Below the pieces are notes generated by a model that worked only from the letters and a program-made list of their open reading frames with translations, was not told the DNA's origin and ran no database searches. Of a stretch of 14,669 bases of DNA, positions 6,931-13,031 are shown piece after piece. The first letter of the stretch is position 1, and each line of letters opens with the position of its first letter. Both the position numbers and the translations under genes were made by a program. The stretch spans positions 1-14,669 of the forward strand of contig SVKT01000028.1 of the NCBI GenBank assembly GCA_015068335.1. The letters are read 5' to 3'. The stretch comes from Oscillospiraceae bacterium. Its GTDB lineage: Bacteria > Bacillota > Clostridia > Oscillospirales > Oscillospiraceae.

Positions 6931-7335
6931 ATGAAAAACTACGGAAGCCGGATTTTTTTAAGCATTTTCTGGATTGTGCTTGGCATCGTTCTGTGTGCCT
7001 GCCACTTTGCCGGTTTGATTGAAGAGTATTGGAGCAGTATGGGATTCGCTTTTATCGTGGTCGGTATTTTGCAGGTCATCCGGCAGATCCGCTACCGCAC
7101 CAACAAGGACTATCAGGAGAAGTTCGATACGGAAGTCTATGACGAGCGCAACCGCTTCCTCCGCAACAAGGCCTGGGCCTGGGCAGGCTATCTGTTTGTG
7201 CTGATCGCGGCGGTTTCCACCATCGTGTTCAAACTGATGGATATGGAAGAATGTATGATGATGGCCTCCGGCAGCGTGTGCCTGCTGCTGGTTCTGTATT
7301 GGGTGTGCTTCCTGATCCTGCGAAAAAAATACTGA
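6931..7335 (+). CDS. Small four-helix membrane protein, DUF2178-like
   Basis: A 134-residue integral membrane protein of unknown function. Four hydrophobic segments are seen at about 9-27, 35-51, 82-101 and 109-130, with a charged cytoplasmic-looking loop (52-80) between the second and third. That loop ends in YDERNRFLRNKA (70-81), the DER...KA pattern of DUF2178-like proteins that often lie beside YgzD-type HTH regulators. AAGGAGGA (6918-6925) gives a near-perfect ribosome binding site for ATG 6931; the 16-bp gap to the HTH stop and the lack of a promoter in it indicate one operon. Two neighbouring segments (methionine-rich MEECMMMASG at 106-115) start the last helix. The likely output of the HTH/operator switch is this protein, but what it does is not known. 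Confidence 0.85.
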   Translation: MKNYGSRIFLSIFWIVLGIVLCACHFAGLIEEYWSSMGFAFIVVGILQVIRQIRYRTNKDYQEKFDTEVYDERNRFLRNKAWAWAGYLFVLIAAVSTIVFKLMDMEECMMMASGSVCLLLVLYWVCFLILRKKY

Positions 7336-7339
7336 AAGA

Positions 7340-7373
7340 AACCGCCGCACCCTTTGGTGCGGCGGTTCTTTTT
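7340..7373 (+). terminator. Bidirectional intrinsic terminator
   Basis: Perfect 12-bp stem (7340-7351 with 7356-7367), CTTT loop, followed by CTTTTT on the + strand. Read on the minus strand the stem is followed by TTCTTTCAG, and the convergent gene ends at 7381, so it probably serves both. Confidence 0.9.
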
Positions 7374-7380
7374 GGGAGTA

Positions 7381-7854
7381 TCAGATATCGGAAACCCGGT
7401 TGCGCCACTCGACCTCGGCGTCCAGATCCTTTTTCAGTTTTTCATTTTCGGCCACCAGTTCGTCATAGTGACGGCTCTGCACGTAATACTTCACGAAACT
7501 GAACGTGGCCTCCTGGAATTCCTCGTCGGTATATTCGGGGAGGAGAGAACCGTTGACCCGGCGCAGACCGTGCACGGAGATCACAACCAGACGGCGATGC
7601 TTTTCAGACAACTGGATCAGTTTCAGATTTTCCGGGATCTGCAAGTCCAGACCGTAGATGTCATTCACCAGGTCCAGCAGTCGGCGCTGCTCCGGCTTGG
7701 CGGAGATGATAACGCCGTATTTTTTGAACAGGTTTTTCAGATAATCCACGGAAACATCCTCGCGGGTGATGGTTCCCTTGCCGATACCGGTAAACATCGT
7801 GTTGGACAGGGAAAAACTGACATATACCTCATTGCCGGTCTTCGGATAGTTCAT
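7381..7854 (-). CDS. Conserved-looking hypothetical protein with C-terminal coiled coil
   Basis: A 157-residue soluble protein I do not recognise. It has no signal peptide, no membrane helix and a mixed alpha/beta pattern in residues 1-105 (YVSFSLSNTMFTGIGKGTIT strands, then a helix DYLKNLFKKYG at 38-47, and a strand RLVVISVHGL at 88-97). The tail 130-155 (YDELVAENEKLKKDLDAEVEW) has heptad spacing typical of a short coiled coil. AGGAGGT (7861-7867) lies 6 bases before ATG 7852-7854 and a good promoter lies upstream, so it is certainly expressed as a single gene. Coding character (third-position GC, complete start and stop context) matches its neighbours. No enzymatic motif is visible. The GIGKGTI segment is not a P-loop (lacks GK[ST]). 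Confidence 0.85.
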   Translation of the reverse strand: MNYPKTGNEVYVSFSLSNTMFTGIGKGTITREDVSVDYLKNLFKKYGVIISAKPEQRRLLDLVNDIYGLDLQIPENLKLIQLSEKHRRLVVISVHGLRRVNGSLLPEYTDEEFQEATFSFVKYYVQSRHYDELVAENEKLKKDLDAEVEWRNRVSDI

Positions 7855-7898
7855 AACGGTACCTCCTGTTATAGATTGGCTGCTGCCTTGATGGCTAT

Positions 7899-7927
7899 AT
7901 TATAAAATGTGTTTGCGTAAAAGGCAA
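7899..7927 (-). promoter_or_regulatory. Promoter of the hypothetical gene
   Basis: On the minus strand: TTGCCT (7922-7927), 17-bp spacer, perfect TATAAT (7899-7904). Transcription should start near 7892, giving a leader of about 40 nt. Confidence 0.75.
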
Positions 7928-7944
7928 GAAAATTTTGCGTAAAT

Positions 7945-7974
7945 AAGCAGCCGGCCCATACGGGCCGGCTGCTT
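7945..7974 (-). terminator. Terminator of the hisS-SLH-aspS unit
   Basis: Perfect 13-bp GC-rich stem (7945-7957 with 7962-7974), ATAC loop, followed on the minus strand by TTATTTACGC, 10 bases after the aspS stop codon. The T-tract is interrupted but the stem is very stable. Confidence 0.8.
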
Positions 7975-7984
7975 GAAGAAGCGA

Positions 7985-9760
7985 TTATTCCTCCACGGGA
8001 ACGAGGGCGATGTGCAGTTCGTCCAACTGTGCCTGGGTGACGGCAGAGGGGGCATCCATCATAATGTCCTGTGCGTTCTTGTTCATCGGGAAGGGGATGA
8101 TCTCGCGGATGGACTCCTCGCCGGCCAGCAGCATCACCATACGGTCCACGCCGGGAGCGATGCCCGCGTGGGGAGGTGCGCCGTAGGTGAAGGCGTTGTA
8201 CATAGCGGGGAACTTGGCCTTCACGTCATCCTCGCCCAGGCGGACCATCTCGAAGGCCTTGATCATAATCTCGGGGTCGTGGTTACGGACAGCGCCGGAG
8301 GACAGTTCCACACCGTTGCAGACCAGGTCGTACTGGTCGGCGGTGATGGACAGGGGGTCGATCTCGCCGCGCTCGGCTTTCAGCAGGGATTCCATTCCGC
8401 CGGAGGGCATAGAGAACGGGTTGTGGCAGAACTCCAACTGGCCGGATTCCTCGCCCATCTCGTACATCGGGAAGTCCACGATCCAGCAGAAGGCGTACTG
8501 CTCACGGTCCATATGGCCGGGAACGGCGGCGCCCAGGGTCTTGACCAGCACGCCGGCGGTCTTCTGTGCGGCGCCCAGGGCGCCGGCGGACAGCGCCACG
8601 AAGTCGTTGGCTTTCAGGCCCAGAGCGGCAACAACGGCGTCCTTGATGGGGGCGACGAACTTGGCGATGCCGCCCACCACTTCGCCGTTTTCGTCCAGAC
8701 GGAACCAGTAGGCCTTGCCGCCGGAGACCACTTCCACGTCGGCCAGGGTCTTGTCGATGAACTTGCGGGTCTCCTTGAAGTCAGACACCACAACGGCCTT
8801 GACCACGTTGCCCTCAAAGGGACCGAAGCCGCAGCCGCCCAGAACGGCGGTGGCGTCCTGCACGGTCAGGTCGATGCGCAGGTCGGGCTTGTCGGAGCCG
8901 TACTTGTCCATCGCTTCCAGATAGGGGATGCGCATAAAGGGTGCGCCGGAGGCACGGTCATACTTGCCGTACTTGGCGAAGATGGGAGGCAGGACCTTCT
9001 CGCAGACGGCGAACACGTCCTCCTGAGAGGCGAAGGCCATCTCCATATCCAACTGATAGAACTCGCCGGGGCTGCGGTCGCCGCGGGCGTCCTCGTCGCG
9101 GAAGCAGGGGGCGATCTGGAAATACTTGTCGAAGCCGGAGGTCATCAGCAACTGCTTGAACTGCTGGGGCGCCTGGGGCAGCGCATAGAACTTGCCGGGG
9201 TGCTTACGGGCGGGTACCAGATAGTCGCGGGCGCCCTCGGGGGAGGAGGCGGTCAGAATGGGAGTGGTGATTTCCAGGAAGCCCTCGGCGGTCATAGCCT
9301 GACGCAGGGCGGCCACCACGTTGCAGCGCAGGATGATGTTGCTCTTGACCTCGGGGTTGCGCAGGTCCAGATAGCGGTATTTCAGGCGCAGGGTCTCGTC
9401 GGCCTCGCGGCTGCGGTTGATCTGGAAGGGCAGTTCGTTGTGGCGGCAGCGGCCCAGGATCTCCACCTTGGCGGGGACGACCTCGATGTCGCCGGTGGGG
9501 ATCTTGCTGTTCTTGCTGTCGCGTTCGCGGACGGTGCCTTCCACAGAGATGGTGGATTCCTTGGTGATGGCCTTGAAGGCATTCACCATCTCCTCGGTCT
9601 CGGCGACCACCTGAGTGGTGCCGTAGAAGTCACGGACGACCACGAAGGCCAGGGCGGCGGAGACCACGCGGACGTTCTCCATCCAGCCGACGATCTTGAC
9701 GGACTTGCCTGCGTCCTCCAGACGCAGCGCTCCGCAGGTATGGGTACGATTCTGCATCAT
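7985..9760 (-). CDS. aspS: Aspartyl-tRNA synthetase (bacterial type with GAD insertion)
   Basis: A 591-residue class IIb synthetase charging tRNA-Asp. Order: N-terminal OB-fold anticodon domain (about 1-105), class II core with motif 2 FRDEDARGDRSPGEFYQLD (220-238), the bacterial GAD insertion (about 290-420), and motif 3 GIAPGVDRMVMLLAGEESIR (533-552). Motif 2 carries an extra glycine (SPGEF) relative to the E. coli form (QPEF), and the OB fold reads WMENVRVVSAALAFVVVRDF in place of the usual RRRDLGGLIF pattern; both seem to be subtype features and not decay. Start: ATG 9758-9760 with AAAGGAG (9770-9776) 9 bases upstream; a second ATG follows immediately and a longer in-frame version to 9814 has no such site. 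It is the last gene of the hisS unit and also has a candidate promoter of its own. Whether it also charges tRNA-Asn cannot be told here. Confidence 0.97.
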   Translation of the reverse strand: MMQNRTHTCGALRLEDAGKSVKIVGWMENVRVVSAALAFVVVRDFYGTTQVVAETEEMVNAFKAITKESTISVEGTVRERDSKNSKIPTGDIEVVPAKVEILGRCRHNELPFQINRSREADETLRLKYRYLDLRNPEVKSNIILRCNVVAALRQAMTAEGFLEITTPILTASSPEGARDYLVPARKHPGKFYALPQAPQQFKQLLMTSGFDKYFQIAPCFRDEDARGDRSPGEFYQLDMEMAFASQEDVFAVCEKVLPPIFAKYGKYDRASGAPFMRIPYLEAMDKYGSDKPDLRIDLTVQDATAVLGGCGFGPFEGNVVKAVVVSDFKETRKFIDKTLADVEVVSGGKAYWFRLDENGEVVGGIAKFVAPIKDAVVAALGLKANDFVALSAGALGAAQKTAGVLVKTLGAAVPGHMDREQYAFCWIVDFPMYEMGEESGQLEFCHNPFSMPSGGMESLLKAERGEIDPLSITADQYDLVCNGVELSSGAVRNHDPEIMIKAFEMVRLGEDDVKAKFPAMYNAFTYGAPPHAGIAPGVDRMVMLLAGEESIREIIPFPMNKNAQDIMMDAPSAVTQAQLDELHIALVPVEE

Positions 9761-9761
9761 A

Positions 9762-9779
9762 ATAAATAACTCCTTTTTG
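9762..9779 (-). repeat. 18-bp repeat copy A (aspS ribosome binding region)
   Basis: On the minus strand this is CAAAAAGGAGTTATTTAT, identical to 11152-11169 ahead of the SLH gene. It holds the ribosome binding site of aspS. Confidence 0.8.
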
Positions 9780-9815
9780 GATGTGATTTCGGAGAAATTC
9801 TGAAGATGATTCACA

Positions 9816-9843
9816 ATTTTAACTGCTATTAGTAATATTTCAA
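9816..9843 (-). promoter_or_regulatory. Candidate internal promoter for aspS
   Basis: On the minus strand: TTGAAA (9838-9843), 16-bp spacer, TAAAAT (9816-9821), each hexamer 5 of 6. It lies in the 118-bp AT-rich gap between the SLH gene and aspS and would allow aspS expression independent of the T-box. Confidence 0.55.
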
Positions 9844-9847
9844 CTTA

Positions 9848-9871
9848 ATATTGCGGATTGTAATCACTTTA
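9848..9871. repeat. 24-bp imperfect repeat copy A (after the SLH gene stop)
   Basis: Matches 11185-11208 (end of hisS and following gap) at 18 of 24 positions by eye, in the same orientation. Together with the 18-bp repeats it suggests that the two gaps around the SLH gene derive from one ancestral hisS-aspS gap. Confidence 0.45.
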
Positions 9872-9878
9872 CGGGAAA

Positions 9879-11153
9879 TCAGTCGAGACCGATATAGGAG
9901 GGTCCGGCGATGAGCCGCTCCAAGGCGGCGGAAAGGTCCAGAGCCGTCAGTTCCGGAGCAAGCGCCAGTGTTATCTGATCCGCGGTTTGCCGCAGATCGT
10001 CCTCCAAAGCGACCCGGCCCTGGGTGTACTTCATAGCGTGGGGGGAAATGCCCGTGGACTGCGCGCCAAAGGTCTCCTCATACAGGTCCAGCAGTTTTTG
10101 CTCCAACAGGGCGTGGTATGCCTCCCAGCGAAGCCCCTCTGCCGTCATACAGAGATAGCCGATAGGGAACAGTGTCAGTTCTCCGTCGGTGACCGTGATG
10201 CCCTTTTCTTCCGCCAGCTGCTCCAAAGCCAGATCCATTTTGACGGCGGTGAGCGTGTCCGCCAGGGCCGCGTTCGGGTTACAGGCGTTGGGGCCAGACA
10301 GGATCAGTTGGTGATACTGTTTGCGCAGGTTCCTGCACAGATGGTTGGACACCTGCTCCGCTGTTATGGACGCGTCGCCTGTTGTTACCACCACGGTCTC
10401 CGGCTCCAGGCCCAGAATGTCCCGGCATTGATCAAAGGTCGTGGGGGTGAAGATCCGCCGCTGGGCAGGAGACACCAGCCGCGCCAGCATAGCGGCGGCT
10501 GCGCCCCGGGTCAGTTCACCTCCGGAGTTGAAGGTGCCGAACGCGTCCGTGCCGTTGAGGATGCCAATCTGATAGAGGGAGAAAATGTCGGCGTTGCGCA
10601 CATCCGGCGGCGAGGTAATGTCGTTGAGAACCGGCAGGGAAATCTCTGCGGCCTCCAGCACGGCGCACAGCAGCCGGGCGAAGTAACCCCGCTGGCAGGG
10701 ACTGTCTGCCGTCCAGGCAAAGGCGCCGCCGGTGCCAAACTCCGGGCCGAAGGGCGGCTCGCCCAGATGCTCTGACAGATAGTCGTAGTGTGGCTGATAC
10801 CAGACCTCGCCCTCTGCCGGGGCGGGGAAGTTTCCGTCGCCGCCGGTCAGCAGATGCAGTAGCCGGGCGGTGATGACGGTGATTTCTGCCCGGGTCAGGC
10901 TGGAAGTATAGTCAAAGCGGTCGGCGGTCTTGCCCTCCATCAGGCCGGTTTCGTAGACGGTCTCAATGGCATCTTTACACCAGGCCCCGGCGGCATCTGT
11001 GAAACGGCCGTCGTAGACCTTGACTTTTGGCACCAGCCAGCCGGTCTGCTGGGGCGCGGGAGCGATCAGCAGCGGTTCTGCCAACACGGAGGGGCTGACG
11101 GTGAAAAGCAGAACCAGAGTCAACAGTAGGGGAATTATGCGAAAACGCTTCAT
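9879..11153 (-). CDS. Secreted SLH-domain protein with SurA-like C-terminal region
   Basis: A 424-residue exported protein. It has a signal peptide (MKRFR, hydrophobic stretch 6-20, probable cleavage after PSVLA at 25). Residues 51-103 are an S-layer homology repeat (FTDAAGAWCKDAIETVYETG...SLTRAEITVITARLL), 110-170 a degenerate second repeat, and 176-228 a third (ADIFSLYQIGILNGTDAFGTFN, then LTRGAAAAMLARLV). SLH triplets anchor proteins to the cell wall polymer. Residues 250-360 (VVVTTGDASITAEQVSNHL, then ALEQLAEEKGITVTDGE) resemble the N-terminal chaperone region of SurA/PrsA-type foldases, but no PPIase domain follows. ATG 11151-11153 has AAAGGAG at an ideal distance. It sits between hisS and aspS, which are usually adjacent, 47 bases after hisS, so it is probably in the same transcript. 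Role unknown; substrate folding or surface anchoring is an inference. Confidence 0.9.
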   Translation of the reverse strand: MKRFRIIPLLLTLVLLFTVSPSVLAEPLLIAPAPQQTGWLVPKVKVYDGRFTDAAGAWCKDAIETVYETGLMEGKTADRFDYTSSLTRAEITVITARLLHLLTGGDGNFPAPAEGEVWYQPHYDYLSEHLGEPPFGPEFGTGGAFAWTADSPCQRGYFARLLCAVLEAAEISLPVLNDITSPPDVRNADIFSLYQIGILNGTDAFGTFNSGGELTRGAAAAMLARLVSPAQRRIFTPTTFDQCRDILGLEPETVVVTTGDASITAEQVSNHLCRNLRKQYHQLILSGPNACNPNAALADTLTAVKMDLALEQLAEEKGITVTDGELTLFPIGYLCMTAEGLRWEAYHALLEQKLLDLYEETFGAQSTGISPHAMKYTQGRVALEDDLRQTADQITLALAPELTALDLSAALERLIAGPSYIGLD

Positions 11154-11169
11154 AAATAACTCCTTTTTG
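11152..11169 (-). repeat. 18-bp repeat copy B (SLH gene ribosome binding region)
   Basis: Identical to 9762-9779 on the same strand. It includes the ribosome binding site and the first two bases of the SLH gene start codon. Confidence 0.8.
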
Positions 11170-11184
11170 TATAATCAATCACTG

Positions 11185-11208
11185 ATATTACGAACAGTAA
11201 TTACTTTT
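11185..11208. repeat. 24-bp imperfect repeat copy B (hisS stop region)
   Basis: Related to 9848-9871 (18 of 24 positions). It spans the hisS stop codon and contains the perfect 10-bp palindrome AGTAATTACT (11196-11205). Confidence 0.45.
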
Positions 11209-12562
11209 CCAGAATAACGGCGCCCTTATCCAGTTCGGCCAGGCCGGCCTTGATGCGATAGACGGTGGCGGCGGGTTCCAGTTTGGTCTGCTCGCCGGTC
11301 TTCATATCCTTGCAGGCGACCACGCCGGCGTTGATCTCGTCCTCACCCAGGAACACCACGTAGGGGATGGCGAGGTTGTTGGCGTAGGTCATCTTGGCCT
11401 TGAATTTCTTCTGCTCGGTGTAGAGTTGGGTGCGGATGCCGTTTTCCCGCAGTTGGGTCGCAAAGGCGATGGCGGCGGAGAGATCGTCGGTCATCGGCAG
11501 TACCAGCACGTCGGCAGGAGCGGTGGGCAGTTCGGGGTTGAGCAGGTTCTGCTCGCCCAGTACGTAGAACAGGCGGGTCAGGCCGATGGAGATGCCCACG
11601 CCGGGCAACTGCTTGTCGGTGTAGAACTCGGCCAGATTGTCATAGCGGCCGCCGGAGCAGACGGAACCGATCTCGGGATGGTCCAGCAGGGTCGTTTCGT
11701 AGACGGTGCCGGTGTAGTAGTCCAGGCCGCGGGCGATGGTCAGGTCCACGGCGAAGTTTTCCGCGGGGATGCCGAAGGCGGAGAGGTACTTCACAACGGT
11801 GTTCAGTTCGGCAACGCCGGCGTCAAACACTTCGTTGCGGCCGGAATAGCCTTCCAGTGCGGCCAGAACAGCCTCGTTGCTGCCGGTGATGGCGATGAAC
11901 TTCAAGATCTCGTCGGCGTCGGCCTCGTTCAGGGCAATTTCCTCCCCCATCAGAATGGCCTTCACCTTCTCGGCGCCGATCTTGTCCAGTTTGTCCACGG
12001 TGCGCATAATGTCGCCGCTCTTTTCCGTCAGACCCAGCATTGCGTAGAAACCGTTGAGGATCTTGCGGTTGTTGACCCGGATCTGGAACCGTTTCAGGCC
12101 CAGTGTGGAGAAGGTCTTGTAGATGATGGCGGGAATTTCCGCCTCGTTGGTGATGTCCAACTTGCCGTCGCCGATGATGTCGATGTCGGCCTGATAGAAC
12201 TCGCGGAAGCGGCCGCGCTGGGCGCGCTCGCCGCGGTAGACCTTGCCGATCTGGTAGCGGCGGAAGGGGAAGGAGAGGTCGTTGTAGTGCAGGGCCACGT
12301 ATTTGGCCAGAGGCACGGTCAGGTCAAAGCGCAGGCTCAGGTCGCTGTCGCCCTTCTGGAAGCGGTAGATCTGCTTTTCGGTCTCGCCGCCGGCCTTGGC
12401 CAGCAGGACTTCGCTGGATTCGATGACGGGGGTGTCCAGCGGCGTGAAGCCGTAGAGGGAATAGGTGCGGCGCAGGATCTCCATAATGCGCTCCATCTGC
12501 TGCTGGGGCGCGGGCAAAAGTTCCATAAAGCCGGACAGCGTCCGGGGGGTCATTTTTGCCAT
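11201..12562 (-). CDS. hisS: Histidyl-tRNA synthetase
   Basis: A 453-residue class IIa synthetase charging tRNA-His. Seen: motif 1 region (GFTPLDTPVIESSEVLLAKA, 38-57), ETEKQIYRF, motif 2 (GKVYRGERAQRGRFREFYQA, 106-125), the two histidine-specific signatures LTIARGLDYYTG (274-285) and CSGGRYDNL (302-310), motif 3 GVGISIGLTRL (321-331), and a C-terminal anticodon-binding domain (about 350-453). HisZ-type paralogs lack the ARGLDYYTG signature, so this is the true synthetase. ATG 12560-12562 has AAGGAG (12572-12577) 9 bases upstream; a second in-frame ATG lies three codons later. It is the first gene behind a T-box leader, followed by the SLH gene and aspS on the same strand. Confidence 0.97.
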   Translation of the reverse strand: MAKMTPRTLSGFMELLPAPQQQMERIMEILRRTYSLYGFTPLDTPVIESSEVLLAKAGGETEKQIYRFQKGDSDLSLRFDLTVPLAKYVALHYNDLSFPFRRYQIGKVYRGERAQRGRFREFYQADIDIIGDGKLDITNEAEIPAIIYKTFSTLGLKRFQIRVNNRKILNGFYAMLGLTEKSGDIMRTVDKLDKIGAEKVKAILMGEEIALNEADADEILKFIAITGSNEAVLAALEGYSGRNEVFDAGVAELNTVVKYLSAFGIPAENFAVDLTIARGLDYYTGTVYETTLLDHPEIGSVCSGGRYDNLAEFYTDKQLPGVGISIGLTRLFYVLGEQNLLNPELPTAPADVLVLPMTDDLSAAIAFATQLRENGIRTQLYTEQKKFKAKMTYANNLAIPYVVFLGEDEINAGVVACKDMKTGEQTKLEPAATVYRIKAGLAELDKGAVILEK

Positions 12563-12602
12563 TGTAACAGTCTCCTTCTATCGTAAAATGTTATTTGCGG
12601 AT

Positions 12603-12641
12603 AAAAAAACATACTCTCGTCCCCAAATTTTGGGACGAGAG
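12603..12641 (-). terminator. T-box leader terminator
   Basis: Perfect 10-bp stem (12614-12623 with 12632-12641, CTCTCGTCCC and its complement) followed on the minus strand by TATG and seven T residues (12603-12609). Its 5' arm also takes part in the competing antiterminator, pairing with the T-box motif. Confidence 0.92.
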
Positions 12642-12990
12642 CATAATTGCTTCGTGGTGCCACCCAAATTCGGGGCAAGGCCTGTTGTCAATATCGTTCT
12701 GGATGGCAGTGCAGCGGATTTTTTCGCCAGACGAACCAAAACGCGCAGACGATCCTTGGCGGATCGGCGAGCATTTGGGGAAGGATGGCGGAACAAGCCG
12801 CGCGCAGCCGTCAGAAAAGATATTGTCAGCAGGGCTAAAAAGAGCCCCCTTTGGCCTCCTGTTACGGGGAGGGTGCCGTGGGCGTTTCCGCCCCCGCTCC
12901 GCCGCTGTCCTTCATCCGGGGCGAACAGGACACTTTCAGCGGGGTGTCCCTCTCTGTGGATCGAGATCCGAATTACTGCTGCGGCATCAG
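12603..12990 (-). promoter_or_regulatory. T-box riboswitch leader of hisS, apparent tRNA-Asp specifier
   Basis: Senses uncharged tRNA and lets transcription run into hisS. On the minus strand, in order: a GA-type kink-turn in the base of stem I; AGTA (12974-12977), the 5' side of the specifier loop; AGAGAG (12950-12955) and GCTGAAAG (12933-12940) around a GGACAC/GTGTCC helix, the distal tRNA-elbow-binding module; GAAG-GAC-A with GAC at 12907-12909 as specifier; the T-box motif TGGGTGGCACCACG (12653-12666); and the terminator. GAC is an Asp codon, and the bulge TGGC would pair with a G73-CCA end, which is right for tRNA-Asp and wrong for tRNA-His (C73). The antiterminator is visible as AATTTGGG...CCCAAAATT plus ACGA/TCGT and AGC/GCT pairs. 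About 230 nt between stem I and the T-box motif hold several hairpins (GGGCG-GAAA-CGCCC; GATCC-GCCAA-GGATC) that I cannot assign to standard stems. Confidence 0.93.
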
Positions 12991-13002
12991 CGCGGTTTGA
13001 TG

Positions 13003-13031
13003 ATTGTATACAATTTTTAAGAAAAAGTCAA
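13003..13031 (-). promoter_or_regulatory. Promoter of the T-box/hisS transcript
   Basis: On the minus strand: TTGACT (13026-13031), 17-bp spacer, TACAAT (13003-13008), each hexamer 5 of 6. The -35 box overlaps the stop codon of the mgsA-like gene. The -10 box is half of a perfect 12-bp palindrome ATTGTATACAAT (13003-13014). Transcription should start near 12996, giving a leader of about 434 nt. Confidence 0.8.

Noticed and set aside
7973..9769. 598-codon open frame on the + strand opposite aspS
   Set aside because: Product is G/H/V/L-rich with no recognisable domain and the whole stretch is explained by AspRS motifs on the other strand; it starts inside the aspS terminator stem.
12900..12990. 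His (CAC/CAU) specifier in the hisS T-box
   Set aside because: CAC triplets occur only in the distal helix, not in the specifier position, and the TGGC bulge does not fit the C73 end of tRNA-His.
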